The notes under the pieces: generated by a model
Seen by the model: the letters and a program-made list of their open reading frames with translations, nothing else
Told to the model about the DNA's origin: nothing
The model's database searches: none
From: an uncultured Bacteroidota bacterium
Lineage (GTDB): Bacteria > Bacteroidota > Bacteroidia > Flavobacteriales > Flavobacteriaceae
NCBI GenBank assembly: GCA_902618245.1
Contig: CACMZR010000001.1
Coordinates: forward strand, 124,001-188,000
Reading direction: 5' to 3'
DNA: 64,000 nt
In this document: positions 45,023-55,034 of the stretch, in pieces
Layout of the letters: each line of letters starts with the position of its first letter
Numbering within the stretch: position 1 is the first letter of the stretch
Program-made: the position numbers and the translations under genes

Positions 45023-45686
45023 AATGCTTAGAGAAATAATTAATTATTGTTTGAAACAATTGATCTTCGTTCGGATGTTTTGCTTCACTAAAATTAGTGG
45101 TATACTTTTTTAAAGTTTCTGCAGTGCTTTTCCCAATACAAAAACCATGAGAATCTTTTGGCCATTTGTTGTTTTCAAAAAAACTTAAAACTGCTGAAGG
45201 ACTGAAAAAAATTATGCCATCAAAATGACTCTTAAATTTTTTATTTATAAATAATGTATCGTAGAGCTCGTGAATTTCGATGGTAATATTGTTTTTCTTA
45301 AATAATGACTCAATTTCATATCTCCTTTTTCTACCACAAAAAAAAGAGAATGAATTTTTATTATATTTTTCAACTAAAAAATGGGCCAAATCATTAGCAT
45401 TTTCTCTCATTTGGATTACTTTGAAACCAAACTTTTCTAAAAGTTTTCTCGTTTTTTGACCAACGCAAAATGATTTTTTACCAATAATTTTATTTTTTAA
45501 AGCATTGTTTTTATTGGCTAGTCTAACAGCATTTTGACTAGTAAAGATAAGCATCGACTGAATTTTGTGATTAGTTAAATGCAATGGATGTATCTCAATA
45601 AGGGGGTGTTCTACTACTGAAGTTCCAATCTTTGTTAAATGATCCTTTATATTAGAACTTAATGTCTTTGTAGAGAGCAGTTTCAT
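45009..45686 (-). CDS. hemD: uroporphyrinogen-III synthase
   Basis: A 225-residue enzyme that closes and inverts ring D of hydroxymethylbilane. HemD sequences are poorly conserved. The supporting features are size, the two-domain pattern with [12 protein letters not shown] near 50-60 and [11 protein letters not shown] near 155-165, and position between hemC and hemE. It overlaps hemC by 4 bp and hemE by 14 bp. Confidence 0.88.
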   Translation of the reverse strand: MKLLSTKTLSSNIKDHLTKIGTSVVEHPLIEIHPLHLTNHKIQSMLIFTSQNAVRLANKNNALKNKIIGKKSFCVGQKTRKLLEKFGFKVIQMRENANDLAHFLVEKYNKNSFSFFCGRKRRYEIESLFKKNNITIEIHELYDTLFINKKFKSHFDGIIFFSPSAVLSFFENNKWPKDSHGFCIGKSTAETLKKYTTNFSEAKHPNEDQLFQTIINYFSKHYVKK

Positions 45687-46594
45687 ATCATTTGACTTTT
45701 AATTTTTTCCATCAATTTTGAGCCTCCTTTTTTCAAGATTTGAAAGGCCGATTTTTCTCCAAGGCCCTTAGCTCTATCCAAAGGAATTTCAACTTCATGA
45801 AAGATAGCTTCTTCACCCTCAGTAGAGAAAATAGCAGTTTTAAAATGTATTTTTTTGTCTTTAATATACGCATAAGCCCCGACTGGAGCCGAACAACCTG
45901 CCTGAATGGTTCTCAGAAAATTTCTTTCAATCTCAGCACACAGCATTGTCTCTTTACAATTTAGCTTTTTAATGATACCAGCAATTTTTTCATTTTTTTT
46001 TATACTCGCTATCCCAATAATCCCTTGTCCTGGGGCTGGAATCATCCACTCTAAAACTGAGTAATTATTTTCATTTAATAGGTCTAAACGTTCTAGTCCA
46101 ACCTTTGCAAAAATAGCCCCACCCCATTTAGATTTATTTAATTTATTTAACCTTGTTTGGATATTTCCTCTCAAATTCTCCGTTTTGTGTTTTGGAAACT
46201 TTCTCATCCATTGAGCTCTTCTTCTTAAACTTCCAGTTCCTATTGTATCGGATACATCCCAATCAATAAAATTTGGATTATATACAACTACATCATATGG
46301 ATTATCTCTTTTCAAATAAGCAGAAATTTCAATCTCTTTTGGAAGTATTGTGGGTACGTCTTTTAAGCTATGAATAGCAATATCTATTTTGTTGTTTATA
46401 AGAGCGATATCTAAGGATTTTGTAAAAACACCTTTGATACCCATAGAATAGATAGGTTGCACTAAATTCTTATCACCTAAACTTTCAATAGCAACTAATT
46501 TTGAAGCATAACCGATTTTTTTTAAATGATCTTTAACTTGATTTGCCTGCCACAGAGCCAGTTCACTTTTGCGGGTTCCAATTTGGATCATCAA
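45683..46594 (-). CDS. hemC: hydroxymethylbilane synthase (porphobilinogen deaminase)
   Basis: A 303-residue enzyme that polymerises four porphobilinogen molecules. The dipyrromethane cofactor cysteine is C234 in QAGCSAPVGA. The conserved IGTRKSELALWQA, HSLKDVPT, GTGSLRRRAQ and LRGNIQTRLNKL blocks are present. It overlaps both hemA and hemD by 4 bp. Confidence 0.96.
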   Translation of the reverse strand: MMIQIGTRKSELALWQANQVKDHLKKIGYASKLVAIESLGDKNLVQPIYSMGIKGVFTKSLDIALINNKIDIAIHSLKDVPTILPKEIEISAYLKRDNPYDVVVYNPNFIDWDVSDTIGTGSLRRRAQWMRKFPKHKTENLRGNIQTRLNKLNKSKWGGAIFAKVGLERLDLLNENNYSVLEWMIPAPGQGIIGIASIKKNEKIAGIIKKLNCKETMLCAEIERNFLRTIQAGCSAPVGAYAYIKDKKIHFKTAIFSTEGEEAIFHEVEIPLDRAKGLGEKSAFQILKKGGSKLMEKIKSQMI

Positions 46595-47820
46595 CCAATT
46601 TTTTCTGAATTGAGTTCAAAAACATCAGTTATTAAATCTATAGTCTGCTCAGCTTGGTTTGGGTTTTCCCTAATGTAAGCGGCAATTTGTCCTGTAATTT
46701 TTTGTGCAATTCTCTGCTTTCTTTGAAAACCAAAACAGTTATTCAGGTAAACTTTTAGTTCGCTTTCTTTTTTTTCTGAAGTAATTATTTTCTCTTTAAA
46801 TGCATTAAGCGCAGGGATATATTTCCTGTGTTTAATCCAGCTTAGAAATTCATTCTTAATCTCGTTTAAAATTAACTCAGCTTTTGGAATATATTTTTTT
46901 CTTATTTCAAAAGTAGCATCAGTAATTTGCGAAAGCTCATCTAAATGAATCACTTTAACATTTTCAATTTCATTAATTTTTGTATCTACATTTCTAGGGA
47001 TTGAGAGATCAAGTATAAGTAATGGTTTGTTATTGTGAATTAATTCTTTAGAAATTGTTGGGTTCTGAGCTCCTGTTGCAACTATAAGGACATCTGCTTC
47101 ATGAATGCAAGAGGTTAACTCGGAAAAAGGTTTAACAATTACAGGAAATTTGTTAGCAATTTTATCTGCCCGAGATTGGGTTCTATTAATTAAAGTGATT
47201 TGGCCACTTTGAGTGTGTTTTATAAGATTTTTGCATGTGTTAGCCCCTATTTTTCCTGTACCAAAAAGGAGAATATTTTTTTTTGATATGTTCTGGATAT
47301 TTTTAAGAATATATTGGACTGAAGCAAATGCTACAGAAGTTGCACCACTTGAAATTTTTGTTTCAGTTTTTATTCGTTTACTAGCATTAATAACAGCATT
47401 TATGAAATGCTCCAAATATCCTTCAGCTAAGCCCATTTTTTTTGAGCGAAAAAAACTTTGCTTTATTTGACTAATAATTTCAAAATCACCGAGTATTTGG
47501 CTTTCTAATCCAGTACCTACTCGGAAGACATGATTTATACCTTCTTCATCCTTAAGTGTATACCCAACTTGTTCAAAAAACTTTTTATCTCCATCACTAT
47601 GATCACAAAGTAGGTTTATTAGAATTTTGGAATCTGTCACCCAAGCATATAGTTCAGTACGATTACATGTATTAACTACAATTAGATCTTTTATTTTTTG
47701 TTTTTGGGCCTCTAAAAATAACGCGTGATGTTGAGTATCATTTAAACTAAATTTACCTCTAAGATCAATATTTGCAGTTTTGTAACTTACCCCTACCACA
47801 AAAAAGTGATGTGTATCCAT
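46591..47820 (-). CDS. hemA: glutamyl-tRNA reductase
   Basis: A 409-residue enzyme of the C5 route that reduces glutamyl-tRNA to glutamate-1-semialdehyde. The catalytic cysteine is C52 in VVNTCNRTELYAW. The GTGLESQILGD and FGTGKIGANTCKNL (NADPH) blocks are present, followed by a C-terminal dimerisation helix region. It is the first gene of the heme operon and is transcribed divergently from the AraC regulator across about 180 bp, which is likely the operon promoter. No hemL is in the window. Confidence 0.95.
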   Translation of the reverse strand: MDTHHFFVVGVSYKTANIDLRGKFSLNDTQHHALFLEAQKQKIKDLIVVNTCNRTELYAWVTDSKILINLLCDHSDGDKKFFEQVGYTLKDEEGINHVFRVGTGLESQILGDFEIISQIKQSFFRSKKMGLAEGYLEHFINAVINASKRIKTETKISSGATSVAFASVQYILKNIQNISKKNILLFGTGKIGANTCKNLIKHTQSGQITLINRTQSRADKIANKFPVIVKPFSELTSCIHEADVLIVATGAQNPTISKELIHNNKPLLILDLSIPRNVDTKINEIENVKVIHLDELSQITDATFEIRKKYIPKAELILNEIKNEFLSWIKHRKYIPALNAFKEKIITSEKKESELKVYLNNCFGFQRKQRIAQKITGQIAAYIRENPNQAEQTIDLITDVFELNSEKIG

Positions 47821-48000
47821 TATTCAATTCTATCAAAATCCATTACAAACATAAGACACATTAATTAAAAAAAATAACGCTAAAAAGTTTTTAAATAGCT
47901 GATAAAGTTTTAAAACAAAAAAACTTAAAAATCAAATTAATGCAATAGCTTTGCATGGAATTGTTCGATTAATTTATTAAAGCCCAATTGATTTATAGAT

Positions 48001-48879
48001 ATGAAAAATAACGGTATAAGTTCTTCCTATAACACTGAGATTGAATCCGGTTTTTATGTTTTGAGATTCAAGAATGATACTGAAAGAATTATTAGAAAGA
48101 AACATCCTGTAAATCAAGATGTTATTCAATTTCATTTTTGCTTGAAGGGACAAACTAATTTTAGTTTTAATGATGGAAACTACTCATTTCAGGTTCGAGA
48201 AGAATACTCAATGCTACTATACAATCCACAAAAACCATTACCTATTGATGTTGAATTGTCTCCAGACACATGGATGGTGAGTGTTTTAATTTCAATTTCG
48301 AAATTTCACTCTTTATTTTCCTCTGATGCAGACCATATATCCTTTTTGAGTTTTGAAAATAGAACAAAAAAATATTATGATAATCAATTATTTACCTCTT
48401 CCATAGCTGTTGTTTTAAGTCAAATATTACAATTAAAAATTCATGACAGTATCAGATCACTCTATATCAAAGGAAAAGTATATGAACTTCTAAGTCTTTA
48501 CTTCAATAAAAGTGAAGACCCTTCAACAGAAAAATGTCCTTTTTTAATTGACGAGGAGAACGTTCAAAAAATTAGAGCAGCAAAAGATATCATTTTAAAA
48601 CGTATGACTGATCCACCATCACTTGATGAATTAGCATCTGAAATTGGACTTTCACTTAAAAAATTAAAAGACGGATTTAAACAAATCTATGGAGATACTG
48701 TCTTTGCATATTTGTTAGATCATAAAATGGATGAGGCAAGAAAAATGCTTGAATCACAAAAATATAATGTTAACGAGGTGGGCTTAAAATTAGGTTATAG
48801 TACTTCAAGTCACTTCATTAACGCTTTTAAAAAGAAGTACGGAACAACACCAAAGAAATATTTGGGTTCTGTATCTTAG
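48001..48879 (+). CDS. AraC-family transcriptional regulator
   Basis: A 292-residue protein with an N-terminal cupin-like sensor domain (about 1-170) and a C-terminal pair of helix-turn-helix motifs (about 190-292), ending KLGYSTSSHFINAFKKKYGTTPKKY. It is divergent from hemA and directly upstream of hemH, so it is a good candidate regulator of heme synthesis. The ligand cannot be told from the sequence. Confidence 0.88.
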   Translation: MKNNGISSSYNTEIESGFYVLRFKNDTERIIRKKHPVNQDVIQFHFCLKGQTNFSFNDGNYSFQVREEYSMLLYNPQKPLPIDVELSPDTWMVSVLISISKFHSLFSSDADHISFLSFENRTKKYYDNQLFTSSIAVVLSQILQLKIHDSIRSLYIKGKVYELLSLYFNKSEDPSTEKCPFLIDEENVQKIRAAKDIILKRMTDPPSLDELASEIGLSLKKLKDGFKQIYGDTVFAYLLDHKMDEARKMLESQKYNVNEVGLKLGYSTSSHFINAFKKKYGTTPKKYLGSVS

Positions 48880-48892
48880 TAAAAAATTGAAA

Positions 48893-49924
48893 ATGAAAGG
48901 AGTTCTACTTGTCAATCTGGGTTCACCTGATAGCACAGAGAGAAATGATGTCAGGGATTATTTAGACGAGTTTTTGATGGATGAAAGGGTAATAGATTTA
49001 CCCAAGTGGTTTAGAAGTTTTTTAGTAAAAGGGATAATATTAAAAACCCGTCCAAAGAAATCAGCTGAAGCATACAAGAAAATTTGGTGGAAAGAGGGAT
49101 CTCCTTTGATTGTACTTTCTAAGAGATTAATGGATAAAGTTCAAAGTAGAGTGTCAGTACCTGTAACTCTTGCGATGCGATATGGAAATCCTACAATCAA
49201 AAAGGGCATGGAGATCCTGGTAAATAAGGGTGTTAAACACATTCTAATTATCCCACTCTATCCACAGTTTGCAATGGCAACTACCGAAACAATATTAGTT
49301 TTAGCGGAACAAATACAAAATGAATTTTTCCCTGATCTAGAACTCACCTCACTGCCCCCTTTTTATAATCATCCAGACTATATAAAGGTTTTAGGGAACT
49401 CAATTCAAGAGGCACTCCAAGGAAAGAATTGGGATCATTTATTATTTTCCTACCATGGTGTACCAAATAGGCACATAAGAAAATCTGACATTACAGGAAC
49501 ACATTGTAAAATGAACGGTAAATGTTGTTTTGAGGAATCACCAGCACATAAATACTGTTATAAGCATCAATGTGAGATGACTTCTATAAAAGTTGCTGAA
49601 TTTTTAAATTTAAAAAAGGGGAGTTATTCGACTAGTTTTCAATCTCGTGTTTCGATTTTAGGCACATGGTTAAAACCCTACACTGATAAGACTATCGAAA
49701 AATTTGCAAAATCTGGAGTTAAAGAACTAGCGATTGCAACTCCTGCCTTTGTTTCAGATTGCTTAGAAACTTTAGAAGAAATTGGAATGGAAGCAGCTGA
49801 AGATTTTGAAGATAATGGAGGTAAAAATTTACATGTAATACCATGTATTAATGATAGAGAAGAATGGGTAAATGTGCTTAGCCGTTGGATAGATGAATGG
49901 GCACATTTGAAGGTTGAAAAATGA
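48893..49924 (+). CDS. hemH: ferrochelatase
   Basis: A 343-residue enzyme that inserts ferrous iron into a porphyrin. The signature LLVNLGSPDS begins the protein, the active-site histidine is in SYHGVPNRHI, and the conserved Glu lies in DCLETLEEIG. Cysteines in CKMNGKCCFEE and CYKHQCEM could hold an Fe-S cluster, as in some relatives, but this is inference. The ATG at 48893 is preferred over the TTG at 48887. It lies 13 bp after the AraC gene and overlaps the MATE gene by 4 bp. Confidence 0.95.
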   Translation: MKGVLLVNLGSPDSTERNDVRDYLDEFLMDERVIDLPKWFRSFLVKGIILKTRPKKSAEAYKKIWWKEGSPLIVLSKRLMDKVQSRVSVPVTLAMRYGNPTIKKGMEILVNKGVKHILIIPLYPQFAMATTETILVLAEQIQNEFFPDLELTSLPPFYNHPDYIKVLGNSIQEALQGKNWDHLLFSYHGVPNRHIRKSDITGTHCKMNGKCCFEESPAHKYCYKHQCEMTSIKVAEFLNLKKGSYSTSFQSRVSILGTWLKPYTDKTIEKFAKSGVKELAIATPAFVSDCLETLEEIGMEAAEDFEDNGGKNLHVIPCINDREEWVNVLSRWIDEWAHLKVEK

Positions 49925-51261
49925 GCGGAGTCAATAAAGAACCATTAGGATCTCTTCCAATATCTAAACTTTTGATTCAGCAGTCAATTCCAGCTTCTAT
50001 TGGAATCTTGGTTATGTCTTTAAATATTCTAATTGACACAGTTTTTGTGGGTCAATGGATTGGTTCAGATGCAATAGCCGCTATAAATGTTGTTTTACCA
50101 GTTTCTTTTTTTATTGCAGCACTAGGTATGTCAATTGGGGTTGGAGGCGGATCAATTATTTCTAGAAGTTTGGGAGAAAAAAACATCCTAAAAGCTGAAC
50201 AAACTTTTGGAAACCAAATTACTTTAACATTAATTCTTACAGTTTTACTTGTGATTTTTGGTTTGCTATATGCAAATCAAATTATTCCTCTTTTTGGAGG
50301 AAAAGGTACATTATTTACTCTTGCTAAAACTTATTATGTAATTGTTATGTATGGAGTTCCTGTTTTGGCTTTTTGCATGATGGCCAACAATACAATTAGA
50401 GCTGAAGGCAAACCAAAAAATGCAATGTATGCGATGCTTTTACCTTCAATATCTAATTTAACTCTTGATTATATTTTTATCAAGGTTTTTGATTGGGGTA
50501 TGATGGGAGCAGCGTGGGCTACAACAATATCTTATGGTGTTTGTGCTTTATACATCTTATATTTTTTTGTTTCGAAAAAGTCTATTTTAAAATTAAAACT
50601 TAATTGTTTTAACTTTAAGTTAAGTCTAGTTAGAGAAATTTCTTCCTTAGGTTCGGTTACTTTAATCAGGCAGGCAATGGTTAGTGTCACTGTTTTATTG
50701 GTAAATAACATGCTTTTTTTGATAGGAGGAGAATCTGCCATTACAGTATATGCAATCATAAGTAGAATGTTGATGTTTGCCTCCTTCCCAATTTTTGGAA
50801 TTACACAAGGATTTTTACCAATAGCAGGCTATAACTATGGTGCTAAAAATTGGAAACGTGTTTATACCACTATTAAAACCTCGATTTTATATGCTAGTAT
50901 TCTAGCTACATTTGTTTTAGTAGCAATTATATTTTTTTCTGAATTAATACCTCAAGTTTTTTCGAAAAACATACAGGTGATCCAACAAGCTCCAATAGCA
51001 TTACGATACGTTTTTATGGCGTTGCCAATTGTGGGAATCCAACTTATTGGGTCAGCTTATTTTCAAGCTATTGGGAAAGCAAAACCTGCCCTTTTACTTA
51101 CATTGACCCGCCAAGCATTTTTCTTTATACCCCTACTTTTTTCTCTACCTTTATTTTTTGGTACATTGGGTGTTTGGCTTGCTTTTCCATTAGCAGACTT
51201 ACTTGCAACTATAGTTACAGTCTACTTTCTTAATAAGGCAATTCGAAAAGAATTAATATAG
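49921..51261 (+). CDS. MATE-family efflux transporter
   Basis: A 446-residue polytopic protein with twelve predicted helices in two similar halves, of the multidrug and toxin extrusion type. GVGGGSIISRSLGEKN in the first half and GITQGFLPIAGYNYGAKNW in the second are family motifs. Its start overlaps hemH by 4 bp, suggesting co-translation. The substrate is unknown, but porphyrin or iron-chelate export is a possibility from context. Confidence 0.88.
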   Translation: MSGVNKEPLGSLPISKLLIQQSIPASIGILVMSLNILIDTVFVGQWIGSDAIAAINVVLPVSFFIAALGMSIGVGGGSIISRSLGEKNILKAEQTFGNQITLTLILTVLLVIFGLLYANQIIPLFGGKGTLFTLAKTYYVIVMYGVPVLAFCMMANNTIRAEGKPKNAMYAMLLPSISNLTLDYIFIKVFDWGMMGAAWATTISYGVCALYILYFFVSKKSILKLKLNCFNFKLSLVREISSLGSVTLIRQAMVSVTVLLVNNMLFLIGGESAITVYAIISRMLMFASFPIFGITQGFLPIAGYNYGAKNWKRVYTTIKTSILYASILATFVLVAIIFFSELIPQVFSKNIQVIQQAPIALRYVFMALPIVGIQLIGSAYFQAIGKAKPALLLTLTRQAFFFIPLLFSLPLFFGTLGVWLAFPLADLLATIVTVYFLNKAIRKELI

Positions 51262-51335
51262 TGCTATAAACTAAATTAACATCTAAATAGAATATAATTT
51301 TATAATTTTATTGATAGTGAAAACATTAAAAGAAT

Positions 51336-54300
51336 ATGAAGCCTAAGTTTTGTAATTATTTATTTGCCTATTTGTTTCTATTTTTCCTTTCTAATAATTT
51401 AACAAACGGTCAATCGAAAAGAGTATCTAAGAAAGACATAATCAAAATTTCTGAAAGAAACTATGAATCATTAAAATATCGTTCCATAGGCCCACATAGA
51501 GGTGGTCGTTCGTCAGCTGTAACGGGAGTGCCTGGAAAACCTAACTTATTTTATTTTGGTTCTGCAGGAGGCGGTATTTGGAAAACCGTTGATGGAGGAG
51601 ATACCTACGAAAATATCTCAGATGGTTTTTTTGGAGGTAGTATAGGTTCTGTATCCGTTTCAAAGAGTGATCCTAATGTTATTTATGTCGGTGGGGGCGA
51701 GGTGACACTCAGGGGAAACGTTTCATCTGGATATGGTGTTTGGAAAAGTGTTAATGCAGGTAGGACTTGGTCTTTTTCGGGATTACCTAAATCTAGACAT
51801 ATACCTAGAATTGTTATTGATCCTAAAAACCATGACATTGTTTATGCTGCTGTGTTGGGTAATATATATAAACCAACAGAAGATAGGGGTGTGTATAAAA
51901 GTGTAGACGGTGGACAATCTTGGAATAGAGTTCTTTTTTCAAATAAACACTCTGGTGCAGTTGAATTAGTAATTGATCCCTCAAATCCTAGAATACTATA
52001 CGCTTCGACATGGAGAGTTAACAGAACTCCATATAGTTTTAATAGTGGTGGTGAGGGTTCTGCATTATGGAAAAGCGCTGATCAAGGTAAAACTTGGAAA
52101 AAGATAAGCACTAATAAGGGTTTTGCTGTTGGTGTTTTAGGTATTATTGGAGTTACCGTTTCCCCAGTAAATCCTCAAAAAATTTGGGCAATTGTTGAAA
52201 ATGAAACTAGTGGTGGAGTTTACCGCTCCGATGACGGTGGGTTATCGTGGTCTCATATTAACTCTAGTAGGTCACTAAGGCAACGTGCATGGTATTATTC
52301 AAAAATTTATGCAGATACACAAGATGAGGATATTGTATATGTTATGAATGTATCTTACCATAAATCAAAAGATGGAGGAAAAACTTTTGAAAGTCATGAC
52401 GCGCCACATGGTGATCATCATGATTTGTGGATAGCACCAGAGAACAATCAGAGAATGATTATTGGAGATGATGGAGGAGCTCAAATTACATATGATGGTG
52501 GAGAAACATGGAGTACCTATTATAATCAGCCAACAGCTCAATTTTATAGGGTAACAACTGATAATTCTTTTCCTTACAGAATATACTCAGCTCAGCAGGA
52601 TAATACAACATTAAGAATAAGACATCGATCTTCTGGAAATGGAATATCAGAAGATGATTGGGAACCAACTGCTGGTGGTGAATCAGCACATATTGCAGTT
52701 GATCCATTAGACAATGATATTGTATATGGGGGGAGTTATGGAGGCTATTTAACTAGGCTAAACCATAAAAATAATTCTGAAAGAGGAATTAATGTTTGGC
52801 CCGATAACCCAATGGGTTACGGTGCTGAAGGTATGAAATATAGATTCCAATGGAACTTTCCAATTCATTTCAGTAAACACAATCCAAAAAAATTATATAC
52901 ATTTTCTAATCATGTTCATTTATCAGAAGACGAGGGACAAAGCTGGAAAGTTATTAGTCCAGATTTGACAACCAATACTCCTGAAAAATTAAAATCTTCG
53001 GGTGGCCCAATAACTCAAGATAATACTGGTGTTGAATACTATTGTACAATTTTTGCTGCTAATGAGTCTCCAATTAAAGAGGGATTAATATGGGTTGGAA
53101 GTGACGACGGATTAATACATTTAACTAGAAATGGAGGTGAGAATTGGGAAAATGTAACCCCAAAAGATTTACCAGAATGGTTAATGGTTAACAGCATTGA
53201 GCCATCTGCTTTTGATCCAGCCGTTTGTTATGTAGCAGGAACTTTGTATAAAACAGGTAACTTTAAGCCTTATCTATACAAAACAGTTGATTATGGGAAA
53301 AATTGGAGTTTAATCACAAATGGAATTGATTCAGAACATTTCACACGAGTTTTAAGGGCAGATCCTCTAAAAAAAGGTTTACTATTTGCAGGTACCGAAA
53401 CGGGAATGTATATTTCACACGATGATGGAATTTCGTGGAATCCCTTTCAGTTAAATTTACCAATTGTTCCAATTACTGATTTAACTATTAAAAATGGTAG
53501 CCTTATTGTTTCAACCCAAGGGCGTGGCATTTGGATATTAGATGACTTAACAGTTATTCATCAAATTAATCCAAACACTATCAATCAAGAAATTAAACTA
53601 TTTAAACCAAAAAAAAGTTATCGTATTCTTGACTCAGGTGGTTTAGAGGAGGTTTTAGGAAAATCAGATAATTTATTTCTTACTCAAGGTACTAATCTAG
53701 CAAATGGTGTGATTATTCATTTTAACATTAAAAGATATGATTCTGTTATGGATAAAGTAGCAATTAGCATAAAAGAAAAAGATGGTACTCTGATAAAAAA
53801 ATTCAGCAACAGAGATAAAAATAATAAGCTTAAAGTAAAAAAAGGCGGGAATACTTTTGTTTGGAACACACTTTATAATGGCCCTGAGACCCCTAAAGAT
53901 ATGATTTTTTGGAGTGCTTCTTTTGATGGAGCAAAAGCGGTTCCAGGGGAATATAAAGTTGTATTAGAGAAAAATCAATTATCTGAAGAACAAGATTTTA
54001 CGATCTTGCCTGACCCTCGTTCAGAAGTCTCAATTTCTCAGATGAAAAAACAATTTGATTTTATAAATAATATAAATAAAACTGTAGATAGAGCACACAG
54101 GGCGATTAAAAATATTCGAATTATTTGCAAAAAGCTGAAAGATTTTGTCGATAATTACTCTGACGTCCAGAAATATAGCGATTTAATGAATAAAGCGAAA
54201 AGCTTATCAAAGTCCCTAAATGATGTTGAAAAGACACTTTACCAAACACAAAATAAAAGTGCCCAAGACCCATTAAATTTCCCTATTCGTTTAACAAATA

Positions 54301-54494
54301 AATTAGGGTATTTAAATAGTTTGGTAACTAATAGTGATTTTCCACCAACTAATCAAGATGAGTTGGTCCGAATAGAGTTGACAAATAAGGTGAATTTTTG
54401 TTTATCAACTTATGATAAGTTAATATCTGAAGATTTAGAAAATTTTAATAAAGCATTCGCAGAATTAAACCTAGATTATTTAACGATAAAGTAA
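51336..54494 (+). CDS. large exported sortilin/VPS10-like BNR-repeat protein
   Basis: A 1052-residue exported protein with signal peptide (MKPKFCNYLFAYLFLFFLSN). It is built of repeated BNR/Asp-box blades S-x-D-x-G-x-T/S-W (VDGGDTYEN, VNAGRTWSF, VDGGQSWNR, ADQGKTWKK, DDGGLSWSH), giving one or two propellers in the first 700 residues. A C-terminal Ig-like/helical region follows. The family is common in Bacteroidota as a cell-surface protein, often annotated as glycosyl hydrolase or sortilin. No catalytic residues are evident. Confidence 0.85.
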   Translation: MKPKFCNYLFAYLFLFFLSNNLTNGQSKRVSKKDIIKISERNYESLKYRSIGPHRGGRSSAVTGVPGKPNLFYFGSAGGGIWKTVDGGDTYENISDGFFGGSIGSVSVSKSDPNVIYVGGGEVTLRGNVSSGYGVWKSVNAGRTWSFSGLPKSRHIPRIVIDPKNHDIVYAAVLGNIYKPTEDRGVYKSVDGGQSWNRVLFSNKHSGAVELVIDPSNPRILYASTWRVNRTPYSFNSGGEGSALWKSADQGKTWKKISTNKGFAVGVLGIIGVTVSPVNPQKIWAIVENETSGGVYRSDDGGLSWSHINSSRSLRQRAWYYSKIYADTQDEDIVYVMNVSYHKSKDGGKTFESHDAPHGDHHDLWIAPENNQRMIIGDDGGAQITYDGGETWSTYYNQPTAQFYRVTTDNSFPYRIYSAQQDNTTLRIRHRSSGNGISEDDWEPTAGGESAHIAVDPLDNDIVYGGSYGGYLTRLNHKNNSERGINVWPDNPMGYGAEGMKYRFQWNFPIHFSKHNPKKLYTFSNHVHLSEDEGQSWKVISPDLTTNTPEKLKSSGGPITQDNTGVEYYCTIFAANESPIKEGLIWVGSDDGLIHLTRNGGENWENVTPKDLPEWLMVNSIEPSAFDPAVCYVAGTLYKTGNFKPYLYKTVDYGKNWSLITNGIDSEHFTRVLRADPLKKGLLFAGTETGMYISHDDGISWNPFQLNLPIVPITDLTIKNGSLIVSTQGRGIWILDDLTVIHQINPNTINQEIKLFKPKKSYRILDSGGLEEVLGKSDNLFLTQGTNLANGVIIHFNIKRYDSVMDKVAISIKEKDGTLIKKFSNRDKNNKLKVKKGGNTFVWNTLYNGPETPKDMIFWSASFDGAKAVPGEYKVVLEKNQLSEEQDFTILPDPRSEVSISQMKKQFDFINNINKTVDRAHRAIKNIRIICKKLKDFVDNYSDVQKYSDLMNKAKSLSKSLNDVEKTLYQTQNKSAQDPLNFPIRLTNKLGYLNSLVTNSDFPPTNQDELVRIELTNKVNFCLSTYDKLISEDLENFNKAFAELNLDYLTIK

Positions 54495-54500
54495 ACGATA

Positions 54501-55034
54501 TTGTATTATAATTATATAAAAGCGTTACACTTAATTTTTGTAATTACCTGGTTTGCTGGTTTGTTTTACATTCCGAGATTATTTATTTATCATATTGAGG
54601 CATTAAAGAAGTCAAAACGAGATTCAGAAATCCTAATCCCTCAATTTAAAATTATGACAAAAAGACTTTGGTATATTATAACATGGCCATCAGCTATATT
54701 AGCAATGATATTTGGAATTTGGCTCATATTATTAGTTCCTTCATTTATTTTACAAAGTTGGATGCATTTAAAAATTACTTTTGTTTCTTTTCTAATTGCT
54801 TATCATATAAAAACTCATCAAATGTTTTTAAAACAACAAAATGATAAATTGAATTACAGCAGTATGTTTATGCGAATATGGAATGAGGGAGCAACTATTT
54901 TACTTTTCGCAATTGTTTTTTTAGTCATTCTGAAGGATAGTTTGCATTGGCTCAGTGGGCTTATTGCTTTTTTAGGGTTAATAGTTGTCTTGATGTTGGG
55001 TATTCGTCTCTACAAAAAAACTAGAGAAAAATAA
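54501..55034 (+). CDS. hemJ: protoporphyrinogen IX oxidase, HemJ type
   Basis: A 177-residue membrane protein with four or five helices. HemJ features are the N-terminal YIKALHLIFVITWFAGLFYIPRL with conserved H10, and WMHLKITFV with a conserved Lys. It would oxidise protoporphyrinogen IX to protoporphyrin IX, filling the step between hemF and hemH in this window. The only start giving the family N-terminus is TTG at 54501. It starts 6 bp after the sortilin-like gene and overlaps the kinase gene by 1 bp. Confidence 0.88.
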   Translation: MYYNYIKALHLIFVITWFAGLFYIPRLFIYHIEALKKSKRDSEILIPQFKIMTKRLWYIITWPSAILAMIFGIWLILLVPSFILQSWMHLKITFVSFLIAYHIKTHQMFLKQQNDKLNYSSMFMRIWNEGATILLFAIVFLVILKDSLHWLSGLIAFLGLIVVLMLGIRLYKKTREK

